Assembly (NCBI GenBank): GCA_017652105.1
Contig: JAGCBP010000012.1
Span: forward strand, 1-64,000
Direction of reading: 5' to 3'
Source of the DNA: Candidatus Saccharimonadota bacterium
Lineage (GTDB): Bacteria > Patescibacteriota > Saccharimonadia > Saccharimonadales > Saccharimonadaceae
Length of the DNA stretch: 64,000 nucleotides
Below the pieces are notes generated by a model. That model saw only the letters and a list, made by a program, of their open reading frames with translations, was not told the DNA's origin and ran no database searches. The position numbers and the translations under genes were made by a program. Each line of letters opens with the position of its first letter. Position 1 is the first letter of the stretch. Positions 41,787 to 49,891 of this stretch are shown here, piece after piece.

Positions 41787-42398
41787 TTAAGCGTTTGGTA
41801 AAATCGTATATTTCACAGCACCAGTATAGGTACCGCTAGGAAGCGCAGCCGAAGCATGTACTTGGTAATCGGTCCTTATTGCGCCCCACGTAGCCCCAGA
41901 AGTAGTGTTAGCAAAACTTGCGATAGTAGTGACGCTATCAGGAACAGATGCATAAGAAGCATAGCCCGGGGTAATCGAAGCAGAAGTACCAGAACCAGCT
42001 ATGATAGCCTTAAAAGACCAATAAGAATCTCCTGAAGTCCCGGTAGGAATTGAAGCATCGGCCACGGAATTATACAGCGAGGTATTTCCCTCTACCATCT
42101 CACTAGGACTGGTAGAATCCGGTGCTATACCAATTGCCTGGATTGCAAAACCGTTCGAGCTATTACAGTTAACTACTATATTCTTTTGGTAGCCTTCCGA
42201 CTCAGTGTTTGCCGTATTGCCACCACTGACGACTAAATCAGAATCCCAGTTAGCCGAACTGGAAAATGTACAACCAGTAGGTACTGTCACTGAGGCAGGT
42301 GTAGAGCCAGTAGTGTACGCCATTGCCGGCAAAGATATCACGCTAGCAGCAGTTAAAGTTAGTGTTGCGATTGATAGATACTTAGTTTTATTTTTCAT
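41787..42398 (-). CDS. secreted beta-rich protein
   Basis: 203 residues. Clear signal peptide (KNKTKYLSIATLTLTAASV, cleavage near PAMA-YT). The mature part is Ser/Thr/Gly-rich beta sequence with two cysteines (PTGCTFS and VNCNSS) that could form a disulfide, and it ends SGTYTGAVKYTILPNA. It resembles WxL-like or pilin-like surface domains in style, but I cannot name a family. Its neighbour upstream (42442) is a WxL-interacting-like protein. ATG 42398 is preferred to 42410, which begins immediately after the TATAAT. Confidence 0.65.
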   Translation of the reverse strand: MKNKTKYLSIATLTLTAASVISLPAMAYTTGSTPASVTVPTGCTFSSSANWDSDLVVSGGNTANTESEGYQKNIVVNCNSSNGFAIQAIGIAPDSTSPSEMVEGNTSLYNSVADASIPTGTSGDSYWSFKAIIAGSGTSASITPGYASYASVPDSVTTIASFANTTSGATWGAIRTDYQVHASAALPSGTYTGAVKYTILPNA

Positions 42399-42441
42399 AA
42401 TGTTGACCATATTATATATATCTATTTTAGCATTAGCATTT

Positions 42442-43299
42442 CTAAATTGCAATAGTTTTTTTGGCTTTTTTGCGTTTTAAATGAATCCCGTAGCAAACCA
42501 TGCCAATAATCGAAATGATCACACCTAGAACCAATGCCATAAACCAAATTGGACAGATTACCATCGTCACAACTGTGCCCGAGTCTGAATCAAGATAAGA
42601 AACTGATTGTGTTACCTCAAAAATTCCTACCTGAGGCAAATTTTCTAGTTCTCGAGTCACAGTCCTAGTAGTGCCTGGCATAACTATGGTTTCATAGGTA
42701 TTTTCCCCATCGTTAGTTAAGTTATAGTTCTCACCAGTCAGTAGGTTCTTTATCTGAATTTTTGTCTTTGCCGTCTCGTGAACATTACCATCGTTTTTTA
42801 AAGTTATTTGTGTACTTGGAACCCCCGTAGCTACAAAACCAGGAACATAATTCTCCTGCACTAATCCCTCGTGTTTTGTCTCGCCCTCTATTTCTGCAAA
42901 AACCAAACTCCCCATTTCATAAATATTTTTTATTGATGCCGAAGAGGTGCCTGAAATAGTGTCGTCAGAAGATACTGCAAGCATCAGATATTGCCCTCCT
43001 GCTGGTGCATCCTCAGGTACATTAATGGTAAAAGATATTCTGGCCTTATCGTTTGGCTTTAGAGTGCCTTTCGTGGTATCAAGCTCGGTCCATTCTACAA
43101 TTCTCGACCAATCAGACATGTGTTCAAAATCCACCTTATAGTTATCATTACTCACGCTATACGGCGCCAAAGAAACTTTAAAACTAAAATCCTCTGTAGC
43201 ACTCACCGGATTCGATACGGTAATATAACCGTTGTATGTTTCTCCTGCCTTCAAACTAATTTTTTGAATCATCGGAGAAACCGTAAATGAATTTTCCAT
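42442..43299 (-). CDS. DUF916/WxL-interacting-like surface protein without visible signal peptide
   Basis: 285 residues. The N-terminus (FTVSPMIQKISLKAGETYNG) and FTINVPEDAPAGGQY are typical of DUF916-like domains that hold WxL or exported proteins. A C-terminal membrane helix (about 251-273) ends with RKKAKK. There is no N-terminal signal peptide, and an in-frame TAG lies four codons before the ATG, so none is hidden upstream. GAGGT is the ribosome site. It sits 7 nt after nrdG, an odd neighbour. Confidence 0.62.
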   Translation of the reverse strand: MENSFTVSPMIQKISLKAGETYNGYITVSNPVSATEDFSFKVSLAPYSVSNDNYKVDFEHMSDWSRIVEWTELDTTKGTLKPNDKARISFTINVPEDAPAGGQYLMLAVSSDDTISGTSSASIKNIYEMGSLVFAEIEGETKHEGLVQENYVPGFVATGVPSTQITLKNDGNVHETAKTKIQIKNLLTGENYNLTNDGENTYETIVMPGTTRTVTRELENLPQVGIFEVTQSVSYLDSDSGTVVTMVICPIWFMALVLGVIISIIGMVCYGIHLKRKKAKKTIAI

Positions 43300-43306
43300 T
43301 TTTACC

Positions 43307-43867
43307 TCACTCTATTGATATTATTTTACCACTACCAACTTCCAAATGCAAAAGGCGTTGGTTTTTTGATCCTCTGTATTTGAGCGACAAATCTTTTTGA
43401 CTTAGAATGAATGGTCCGTCGATCAGAGCATCAAGTGATTTCAAAAATTCCCAAGCTTCTCCGCCTGCCGCTTTAATTTGCTCATAAGTAAAGCCCGAAA
43501 AACTCCAAATATTCCAACCCAGTTCCTTTCTAGCCCACTCAGCTATCTTCCGGCAAGCCTTTGGTTGCACAAATGGCTCACCGCCGCAAAAGGTCAAACC
43601 CGCTTGTCCGCGGAATTTTGCAAGGCGCTCCATTACCTCATCAATTGAGACCAAAAAGCCCGCCTCAAAATCCCAAGTTTCCGGATTCTGACAGCCCGGG
43701 CAATGATTTGGGCATCCTTGAGTCCAAATTACTGCCCTTAGGCCATCGCCATTTACGATATTATCATGCTCCAACGGGCCAGAGAGGCGAATCATTCCCT
43801 CCGGCACCTTCGGTGCTGATTTTATATTAGCAACTGCAATTTTGTCCCAATCTTTCAAAATTGACAT
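43307..43867 (-). CDS. nrdG: anaerobic ribonucleotide reductase activating protein
   Basis: 186 residues. Radical-SAM motif CPNHCPGC in TQGCPNHCPGCQN, then TFCGGEPF (GGE motif) and a late GPFIL. About 45 residues precede the SAM motif, more than in many NrdG. It would generate the glycyl radical on NrdD using SAM and flavodoxin or ferredoxin. The start lies 41 nt inside nrdD. Confidence 0.92.
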   Translation of the reverse strand: MSILKDWDKIAVANIKSAPKVPEGMIRLSGPLEHDNIVNGDGLRAVIWTQGCPNHCPGCQNPETWDFEAGFLVSIDEVMERLAKFRGQAGLTFCGGEPFVQPKACRKIAEWARKELGWNIWSFSGFTYEQIKAAGGEAWEFLKSLDALIDGPFILSQKDLSLKYRGSKNQRLLHLEVGSGKIISIE

Positions 43868-46019
43868 CTCCTTCTAGACGACCACAATGCGGGCATCTTT
43901 CACCTTTAATTATACCAGAAAAACCGCACACTGGATCTCGATCTACCGGATGGTTCACCGAACCATAACCAATCCCCGCATCATGCATGTGCCGTATCAC
44001 CGCTTCAAAAGCCGGCAAATTCTGTGACGGATCGCCATCAAGCTCGATATAAGTGATATGTCCAGCATTGCAAAGATCGTGATATGGCGCCTCAATATCA
44101 ATTTTTTCAAAAGCCGAAATTGGATAATATACCGGCACGTGGAACGAATTGGTATAAAAATCCCTGTCCGTTACGCCCTTAATTTTGCCAAATTCTTTTC
44201 TGTCAATCTTAGTAAAGCGCCCGGCAATGCCCTCAGCTGGAGTAGCCAGCAGCGAAAAGTTAAGATGATATTTCTTGGAATATTCATCGCATCTTTCTCG
44301 CATGTGGGTGATAATATCGAGCCCTAGTTCTCTTGCATCCTCGTCTTCGCCGTGGTGCTTGCCTAGCATTGCCACTAAAGTCTCCGCAAGACCAATAAAC
44401 CCAATCGACAAGGTCCCGTGCTTAATCACATCTCTAAGAGTATCATTCCAACCTAACTTTTCCGAGCCAAACCAGTTACCTTGGCCCATCAAAAACGGAA
44501 AATTCCGTACATGTTGATTAGCTTGAAACTCAAATCTCTCGAGAAGCTCATCTTTTACTAGGTCCATTTTTTCATCGAGTTCTTTATAAAAACCATCCCA
44601 ATCTGCCTCTTTTCTTTCTCCTAGGCAGATTCCATGTTTGATACCAATACGCACCAGATTGACTGTAGTAAATGAGCAGTTACCCCGCCCAGTCACAATT
44701 CCATCAGACTCCGGAAAGACCGAACCAAACACCCGAGTCCGGCAGCCCATAGTCGCAATCTCCGTTCGATAATCACCCTTTTTGTAATATTTAAGGTTGT
44801 ACGGCGCGTCAATAAAACAGAAATTTGGGAACAGTCTTTTTGCTGATACTTCCATCGATTTCTTAAACAAATCATAGTTTGGATCTTTTGGCTCGTAGTT
44901 TACCCCCGATTTCACCTTAAAAATCGAAATCGGGAAAATCGGCGTTTCACCCTTGCCGAGACCATTCTCAGTAGCCTGCAAAAGGTCGAGCGACACCAAA
45001 CGCCCAGCCGGCGAAGTATCAGTACCAAAATTAATCGAAGTAAACGGTACCTGCGCACCTGCCCGAGAATGCATCGTGTTGAGGTTATGCACAAAACCTT
45101 CCATCGCCTGGAGCGTTTCTCTTTCTACATCTTCGTTTGAAGTCTCAATTACTTCTTTCGGCCACTTAGCCTTCTTTAGTTTATCGTCATCACCGTATTT
45201 AATCGAATCCTTTACCTCTAGCTCCAACTTTTTACCAGAAAACCTATTGTATTTATCCAAATTTCGCTTGAGCGCTTTTCGAAATGACTTATCCACCCCT
45301 GGCGCCATCGCATAATCAAAATTCGGAATCGATTGCCCACCGTGTTGCTCGTTTTGGTTAGCCTGGAGCAAAATCGCCGCTAACGCCGCGTACGAGCCGA
45401 TCGAGTTAGGAGTTCTCAAATGCCCGTGCCCGGTATTAAACCCACCATTTTCAAATAGGACAAACGGATCGGACTGGCAGCAAGTCAGCGTGCCAGTAGC
45501 ATAAAAATCCAGATCGTGAATATGAATATCGCCGTTATCGTGCGCCCTCGCAATATCCGGACGAAGCAGTAAAGTCTTAGCAAAAACCTTGGAGCCTTCT
45601 GCACCAAACTGCAACATCTTACCCATGGCGGAGTTGCCGTCTACATTCGCATTTGAGCGTTTCACATCAGAATCTTCGGAGGCATCTGCGTGAGAAATGG
45701 TTTTATAAATGTTCATCAGGTCAGATTTTGCTTCACGCACCCGTGAGCGTTCTTGGCGGAACTTAATATATTCCCGAGCTGTCCTCTTAAACGAGGATTC
45801 CATCAAAACTTCTTCTACAATATCCTGAATCTGTTCTACCGATGGAGTCCTAGTAGCAATCGTCTCCTCGGCTTTTTTTAGCACCTTTTCGGCCAACGCT
45901 TTAGCCCGATCGGCCTTAAACTCCTCGGTGGCTGTGCCGGCTTTGGCAATTGCATCGGCGATTTTTTCGGGGTTAAAGTTTACGATTTTCCCATCCCGTT
46001 TTTTGATTTTTTTGAACAT
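43827..46019 (-). CDS. nrdD: anaerobic ribonucleoside-triphosphate reductase
   Basis: 730 residues. An ATP-cone (1-90), the 10-strand barrel with active-site cysteines (TLTCCQSDPF and the later GRGNCSFTTV), and a C-terminal zinc site formed by CGFSG and CPHCG. The protein ends soon after (FERLGQNCSC). The usual RxxGY glycyl-radical motif is not visible; RLG may replace it. It reduces NTPs to dNTPs without oxygen. Two NrdR-like boxes lie at its promoter. ATP-cone and NrdG support the class III assignment. Confidence 0.93.
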   Translation of the reverse strand: MFKKIKKRDGKIVNFNPEKIADAIAKAGTATEEFKADRAKALAEKVLKKAEETIATRTPSVEQIQDIVEEVLMESSFKRTAREYIKFRQERSRVREAKSDLMNIYKTISHADASEDSDVKRSNANVDGNSAMGKMLQFGAEGSKVFAKTLLLRPDIARAHDNGDIHIHDLDFYATGTLTCCQSDPFVLFENGGFNTGHGHLRTPNSIGSYAALAAILLQANQNEQHGGQSIPNFDYAMAPGVDKSFRKALKRNLDKYNRFSGKKLELEVKDSIKYGDDDKLKKAKWPKEVIETSNEDVERETLQAMEGFVHNLNTMHSRAGAQVPFTSINFGTDTSPAGRLVSLDLLQATENGLGKGETPIFPISIFKVKSGVNYEPKDPNYDLFKKSMEVSAKRLFPNFCFIDAPYNLKYYKKGDYRTEIATMGCRTRVFGSVFPESDGIVTGRGNCSFTTVNLVRIGIKHGICLGERKEADWDGFYKELDEKMDLVKDELLERFEFQANQHVRNFPFLMGQGNWFGSEKLGWNDTLRDVIKHGTLSIGFIGLAETLVAMLGKHHGEDEDARELGLDIITHMRERCDEYSKKYHLNFSLLATPAEGIAGRFTKIDRKEFGKIKGVTDRDFYTNSFHVPVYYPISAFEKIDIEAPYHDLCNAGHITYIELDGDPSQNLPAFEAVIRHMHDAGIGYGSVNHPVDRDPVCGFSGIIKGERCPHCGRLEGDVNFERLGQNCSC

Positions 46020-46041
46020 TGATACCTCCTAATATCATCTA

Positions 46042-46096
46042 CCCCCATATTTAGTGTCTAATTATTATTCTAGCACACTATATATAGCATTTTCAA
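46042..46096 (-). promoter_or_regulatory. nrdD promoter with two NrdR-like boxes
   Basis: Minus-strand TTGAAA (46096-46091), 18-nt spacer, TAGAAT (46072-46067). A box at 46075-46090 starts ACACTATATATAG, close to the NrdR consensus ACACwATATATwGTGT. A weaker one at 46042-46057 ends ATATTTAGTGT. Centres are 33 bp apart, about three helical turns, and the strong box covers the -35/-10 spacer. NrdR is the usual repressor of nrd genes; its gene is not in the window. Confidence 0.65.
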
Positions 46097-46128
46097 GACT
46101 TTTATGCTAAAAAAGTAAAAATTACAAC

Positions 46129-46158
46129 AAAATAGGGGTCAGTAAATTAACCAACCCC
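46129..46158 (-). terminator. weak terminator after the LiaF-like gene
   Basis: AGGGGTT and ACCCCT arms with an AT-rich loop, followed by ATTTTGTTG on the minus strand. Confidence 0.5.
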
Positions 46159-46169
46159 TGTCGCAGCTA

Positions 46170-46880
46170 CTATTTCTTATGCTTTTCGCCATCATTGATA
46201 CTGATGCCACCAAAACCACCAGCAGCGTCGAGGTAAATTGTGGTCTTAGCTTTGGAAGTGTCTTTTCTCTCGTCGGAAATTCCGCCAAAGAAAAATGCCG
46301 ATTTAGCCTTGATCTCTACATCATCAGGAACTTTGATATCAATTCCACCAAAGAGGGCAAAGGCTTTGATTACGGTATCTTTTTTGAAATTAGCCTTTCT
46401 CAAGTCCAAATCTGCCCCACCAAATACTGCTACGAGGTTAGAACCAGAAAAAGTTTCGCCATTGTAAGTTCTTTCGCTACCAGAGAAAATCGCCATTTGG
46501 GCATCCATATTTTTGTCATTTTCCGCTTCCTTTACTTTTTTGGCGACTTCTTTATCGTTTTTGCTATGAAAAAGTGTTTTAAACAAGATAGATACGCCAA
46601 AGAGTATCAAAGCTACCGCCAAAATTGCCTTCCAAGCCGCATCATAAGAAAAGACATCTTGTGCCGCGAGAAGCAAAATTACCCCGGCCGAAAGGAACGC
46701 TAGTGAAGTCAAACGCTCTTTTTCGGTAATCAAACTGATAGTACTTGGCACGATAATAAACAGCGTCCACCACCCATCAAAAAACACATCAAAATTAAAA
46801 AGTCCGATGGCATTACCACCGAAAATCACACCTAAAGTAATAATTGCTATCCCCCAAATAATTGGTTTTACTTTTTTCAT
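46170..46880 (-). CDS. LiaF-like membrane protein (cell-envelope stress domain)
   Basis: 236 residues. Four membrane helices in the first 105 residues (LiaI/DUF5668-like), then a cytoplasmic linker, then a beta-helix of short repeats with FGGADLDL, FGGIDIKVP and FFFGGISDE, the LiaF C-terminal/toastrack-like signature. In Firmicutes LiaF damps the LiaSR envelope-stress system. No LiaS/LiaR neighbour is here, though a two-component pair lies at 22-23.6 kb. AAGGAG precedes the ATG. Confidence 0.82.
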   Translation of the reverse strand: MKKVKPIIWGIAIITLGVIFGGNAIGLFNFDVFFDGWWTLFIIVPSTISLITEKERLTSLAFLSAGVILLLAAQDVFSYDAAWKAILAVALILFGVSILFKTLFHSKNDKEVAKKVKEAENDKNMDAQMAIFSGSERTYNGETFSGSNLVAVFGGADLDLRKANFKKDTVIKAFALFGGIDIKVPDDVEIKAKSAFFFGGISDERKDTSKAKTTIYLDAAGGFGGISINDGEKHKK

Positions 46881-46976
46881 AGAATCTCCTTAAATCGATT
46901 ATATCACAGCTTTACAAAATACAAAGAAAATAGTATAATAAAGACGGTTATTTGCTCTCAAAGGAGGTGGACATCA

Positions 46977-47678
46977 TTGAGCAGAAAAATTTGTACTTTA
47001 ATAGTTTTATTGTTATCCGAAAGTATCTTAACTGCTTGCACTACCGCACAACATAGCGAAGTGATAAGAAGCAGCATCAAAACGTATGAGTCTGAAGCTG
47101 AGCCAAACCATGAATTGCCCAACGATTCATTCGCAACCGCCATGAACCCTAAACGCAACTATCTTATTTTCATAGGCAAGGGGCACCCATACACATTCAA
47201 TGGCGGTTATGACCGACTGCTTAGAAATGATCTCGTGAGCACTACAAGTGCTATCACCAATGAGCCTATCGAGATCGAAAAAGGTGCTTTGTGCGCTTTC
47301 ACGGAGCTCCAAGAAGACCTACACGAGAAAGGCCTTCGCATTGAACTCTGCGGCGCTTATCAGCCAAAGCATAGAGAAAGCGATCCTGTAGAGTATCCGT
47401 ATTGCTGCGAACACCACACTGGGCTTTTGCTTGACATTACCATAGACGGATCAGACGATCCTGAAGAGGCAAATCAGGTGACCGAAAAAATCCTCCGTGA
47501 AAGTTTAGCAGACCACGGTTTTATTAACCGTTACCCCGCCGGAAAAGAAGGATCTACGGGATTTTCCGCAGACCCTTACAAAATCCGTTTCGTCGGCTCG
47601 AGCGAGATCGCACACCAAATTATGGATAGCAATCTATGTCTGGAAGAATATCTGAAAAATTACGCGACCAGCAAATAA
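46977..47678 (+). CDS. VanY/DacB-like lipoprotein carboxypeptidase homologue, probably catalytically altered
   Basis: 233 residues. Lipobox LTAC at about 18-21 makes it a lipoprotein. The M15B fold follows: CGAYQPKHRES, the zinc/substrate segment HHTGLLLDI (family SxHxxGxAxD), GFINRYP and GFSADPYKIRFVG. In active VanY the last motif is EPWHxRYVG. Here the zinc-binding His is Lys and Glu is Asp, so hydrolysis of D-Ala or L,D peptides is doubtful; it may bind wall peptides. It starts with TTG after AAAGGAGGTG. Confidence 0.75.
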   Translation: MSRKICTLIVLLLSESILTACTTAQHSEVIRSSIKTYESEAEPNHELPNDSFATAMNPKRNYLIFIGKGHPYTFNGGYDRLLRNDLVSTTSAITNEPIEIEKGALCAFTELQEDLHEKGLRIELCGAYQPKHRESDPVEYPYCCEHHTGLLLDITIDGSDDPEEANQVTEKILRESLADHGFINRYPAGKEGSTGFSADPYKIRFVGSSEIAHQIMDSNLCLEEYLKNYATSK

Positions 47679-47684
47679 CCACCC

Positions 47685-47710
47685 GGGCGGAGCCACCCTC
47701 CGCCCTTTTT
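47685..47710 (+). terminator. terminator of the VanY-like gene
   Basis: GGGCGGA-gccaccc-TCCGCCC then TTTTT. Confidence 0.85.
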
Positions 47711-47740
47711 CATGCCACATAAAAAGCCGCGAAGCTGTGA

Positions 47741-47746
47741 TATAAT
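47741..47746 (+). promoter_or_regulatory. extended -10 promoter of the small membrane protein gene
   Basis: TGA-TATAAT with 6 nt to ATG 47753. Confidence 0.6.
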
Positions 47747-47752
47747 AAGGCT

Positions 47753-48037
47753 ATGAACAAGAAAAAAGTATGGACCGTTGTGGGCATAGTGGCTGGCATC
47801 ATCACAATAATTGGCGCTACGGTTGGGGTACTTGCCGCTAATGGTGTTTTTAGCAAAGTCACTATCTGTACAAAAATGGATTACCGAGGAGATATTGGGC
47901 CATGTATAGAAACAAAAACAGTAGAGATAGTAGCCAATCCAGATAATTACACCGATTGTCCTACCGACACCGAGCCAGCCTATGATATCAAAGGCGGTAT
48001 CGTAGGTACAAAGTTTGTTGGTTGCGCCAAAAAATAG
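47753..48037 (+). CDS. small exported or membrane-anchored protein
   Basis: 94 residues: basic NKKK start, one membrane helix (about 7-30), then an outside domain of about 60 residues with four cysteines (VTICTK, GPCIE, TDCPTD, VGCAKK), enough for two disulfides. Unknown function. A DsbA-like protein at 10593 could oxidise it. It ends just before a tRNA-Val-derived hairpin that probably terminates it. Confidence 0.6.
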   Translation: MNKKKVWTVVGIVAGIITIIGATVGVLAANGVFSKVTICTKMDYRGDIGPCIETKTVEIVANPDNYTDCPTDTEPAYDIKGGIVGTKFVGCAKK

Positions 48038-48040
48038 CAA

Positions 48041-48068
48041 CAAAAATGGTGGGGAATACAGGGCTCGA
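48041..48068 (+). repeat. direct repeat copy of the tRNA-Val 3' end
   Basis: 28 bp identical to 48121-48148, exactly 80 bp away. It contains the last 22 nt of tRNA-Val (with CCA) plus 6 nt of its downstream flank, but no body of a tRNA follows. Confidence 0.85.
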
Positions 48069-48104
48069 TCTGAACATCAGCGAAGAACGATGCCCTGCTT
48101 TTTT
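48059..48104 (+). terminator. terminator built on the tRNA-Val fragment
   Basis: CAGGGC from the tRNA copy pairs with GCCCTG, and an inner CTGA/TCAG stem supports it; CTTTTTT follows. It ends transcription of the small gene at 47753. Confidence 0.6.
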
Positions 48105-48126
48105 GTGTTTTTAATTTCATCAAAAA

Positions 48127-48203
48127 TGGTGGGGAATACAGGGCTCGAACCTGTGACCTTACGAATGTGAATCGTACGCTCTAGCCAGCTGAGCTAATTC
48201 CCC
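48127..48203 (-). tRNA. tRNA-Val (CAC anticodon)
   Basis: 77 nt on the minus strand with encoded CCA. Acceptor GGGGAAT/ATTCCCC, anticodon stem TACGA/TCGTA with loop TTCACAT, T loop TTCGAGC. Confidence 0.95.
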
Positions 48204-48213
48204 ACTTTTGTGG

Positions 48214-48219
48214 TATAAT
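48214..48219 (+). promoter_or_regulatory. extended -10 promoter of prfA-prmC
   Basis: TGG-TATAAT with 9 nt to ATG 48229. It lies within 16 bp of the 5' end of the divergent tRNA-Val gene. Confidence 0.6.
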
Positions 48220-48228
48220 AATTATAAC

Positions 48229-49269
48229 ATGGATTTATCAAAAATAAAAGCTGAAGCCAAAGAGATCGAGGAGTTTTTAAGTACTCCCGATGCTTATTCT
48301 CATCCTGATTTTGCGGCCAAAGCTAAGCGCGCCAACACTCTTAAAGAGATTATCGAACTAGACGAAAAAATCAAAAAATCCAAAGAAAACCTCGATGAAG
48401 CCAAATCCCTCATCAACGATCCTGAGCTTGGCGATATCGCGAAAGAAGATATCAAAAATCTTGAGCAAGAAATTGCGGATTCAGAAACCAAGTTACAAGA
48501 ACTTCTCATCCCCAAAGATCCCACCGATGACAAGCCGGCCATTATCGAAATTCGCGCTGGCGCCGGTGGTGATGAGGCTTCCCTCTTTGCCGGCGAATTG
48601 TTCCGAATGTATCAACACTACGCCGAGGCTCACGGCCTCAAAACCGAGCTGATTTCCAAAAACGAAAACGAAGCCGGCGGCATGAAAGAAGTAATTTTCA
48701 AAATCTCTGGCGACAACGCCTACGGTCAGCTCAAGTTTGAAGGCGGCGTCCACCGTGTCCAAAGAGTACCCGTTACTGAGTCACAAGGCCGTATTCACAC
48801 TTCCACCGCCACTGTAGCCGTACTCCCCGAAGCTTCCGAAGCAGACCTCGAGATTAAGCAAGAGGATCTTAGAATCGACATTTATCGCTCTGGTGGTCAC
48901 GGCGGTCAAGGTGTCAACACTACCGACTCGGCCGTGCGTATTACCCACCTGCCTACCGGCATTGTAGTGGCTATGCAGGATGAAAGAAGCCAGCAGCAAA
49001 ACCGTGTCAAAGCCATGAATATCCTCCGTTCTAGACTTCTCGAAAAGAAAAAAGAGGAGGAGTTAAAAAACGCTTCCGAGGCTCGTAAATCCCTCATCGG
49101 CACCGGTGACAGAAGCGAAAAAATCCGCACCTACAACTTCCCTCAAGACCGCATTACCGACCACCGCATTCATTATAACCGCAGCAATATCAACGCCGCT
49201 ATGGATGGCGATATCGATGATATTATTACAGAACTAGTCAAACATGAACGCGAACTCAAAAACGATTAA
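48229..49269 (+). CDS. prfA: peptide chain release factor 1
   Basis: 346 residues. The codon-recognition PxT motif is in [15 protein letters not shown], which identifies RF1 (UAA/UAG) rather than RF2, and the peptidyl-transfer GGQ is in [11 protein letters not shown]1 frees the finished protein. ATG 48229 is chosen over an in-frame start in the promoter. It overlaps prmC, whose product methylates the GGQ glutamine, by 26 bp. Confidence 0.96.
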   Translation: MDLSKIKAEAKEIEEFLSTPDAYSHPDFAAKAKRANTLKEIIELDEKIKKSKENLDEAKSLINDPELGDIAKEDIKNLEQEIADSETKLQELLIPKDPTDDKPAIIEIRAGAGGDEASLFAGELFRMYQHYAEAHGLKTELISKNENEAGGMKEVIFKISGDNAYGQLKFEGGVHRVQRVPVTESQGRIHTSTATVAVLPEASEADLEIKQEDLRIDIYRSGGHGGQGVNTTDSAVRITHLPTGIVVAMQDERSQQQNRVKAMNILRSRLLEKKKEEELKNASEARKSLIGTGDRSEKIRTYNFPQDRITDHRIHYNRSNINAAMDGDIDDIITELVKHERELKND

Positions 49270-49891
49270 CTTCTACGGTCGCGATTTTTATGTTGACCAA
49301 AATGTTCTCACTCCTCGCCCCGAAACCGAGCAACTGATTGATGAGGTCTTAAAACTCTGTGGCAAACCCATCCTTCCCGGTGTTAAACCTGAAAAGCCCA
49401 AACTAAACCCCAAAAAACTCAAAATCCTTGATGTCGGCACCGGCTCTGGCTGCATCGCGATTACTCTAAAAAAAGAATTGCCAGAAACTGAAATTTACGC
49501 CTCTGACATATCAGAGAAGGCCATCAAAATCGCTCAAAAAAACGCCAAAAACCTCGGCGCCTCTATAAATACCATTATATCATATCTGCTCAAAAATGTC
49601 AATATTACCCCTGATGTTATCGTGGCCAATCTGCCTTATGTCGACAAAAATTGGGATTGGCTCGACCGAGAATCTTTAAAAACAGATCCGAATCTTGCTC
49701 TCTACGCTGAAGATGGCGGTCTAGAGCTTATCAAAGAACTCATCAACACCGCCACCTCCAAATATTTGATATTAGAAGCCGACCCATCTCAGCACCAAGG
49801 AATTATCAACTACGCCAAGAAAAAATATAACCTTGTAAACTCACAAGGTTATATTCTAACTTTTATTTCTCTGAGTAGCCTTCCAGAGTGA
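49244..49891 (+). CDS. prmC: release factor glutamine methyltransferase, truncated N-terminus
   Basis: 215 residues. It begins almost at the conserved VLTPRPETE, so the N-terminal helical domain of about 75 residues found in other PrmC proteins is missing. The SAM site is [10 protein letters not shown]. The substrate motif, normally NPPY, reads NLPY. It should methylate Gln of the RF1 GGQ motif. Lack of the helical domain, which contacts RF1, may alter partner recognition. It overlaps htrA-like gene by 29 bp, convergently. Confidence 0.85.
   Translation: MNANSKTINFYGRDFYVDQNVLTPRPETEQLIDEVLKLCGKPILPGVKPEKPKLNPKKLKILDVGTGSGCIAITLKKELPETEIYASDISEKAIKIAQKNAKNLGASINTIISYLLKNVNITPDVIVANLPYVDKNWDWLDRESLKTDPNLALYAEDGGLELIKELINTATSKYLILEADPSQHQGIINYAKKKYNLVNSQGYILTFISLSSLPE

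Noticed and set aside
48041-48110. Possible second tRNA gene next to tRNA-Val
   Set aside because: Only the acceptor and T-arm 3' sides match; no anticodon or D arm can be folded.
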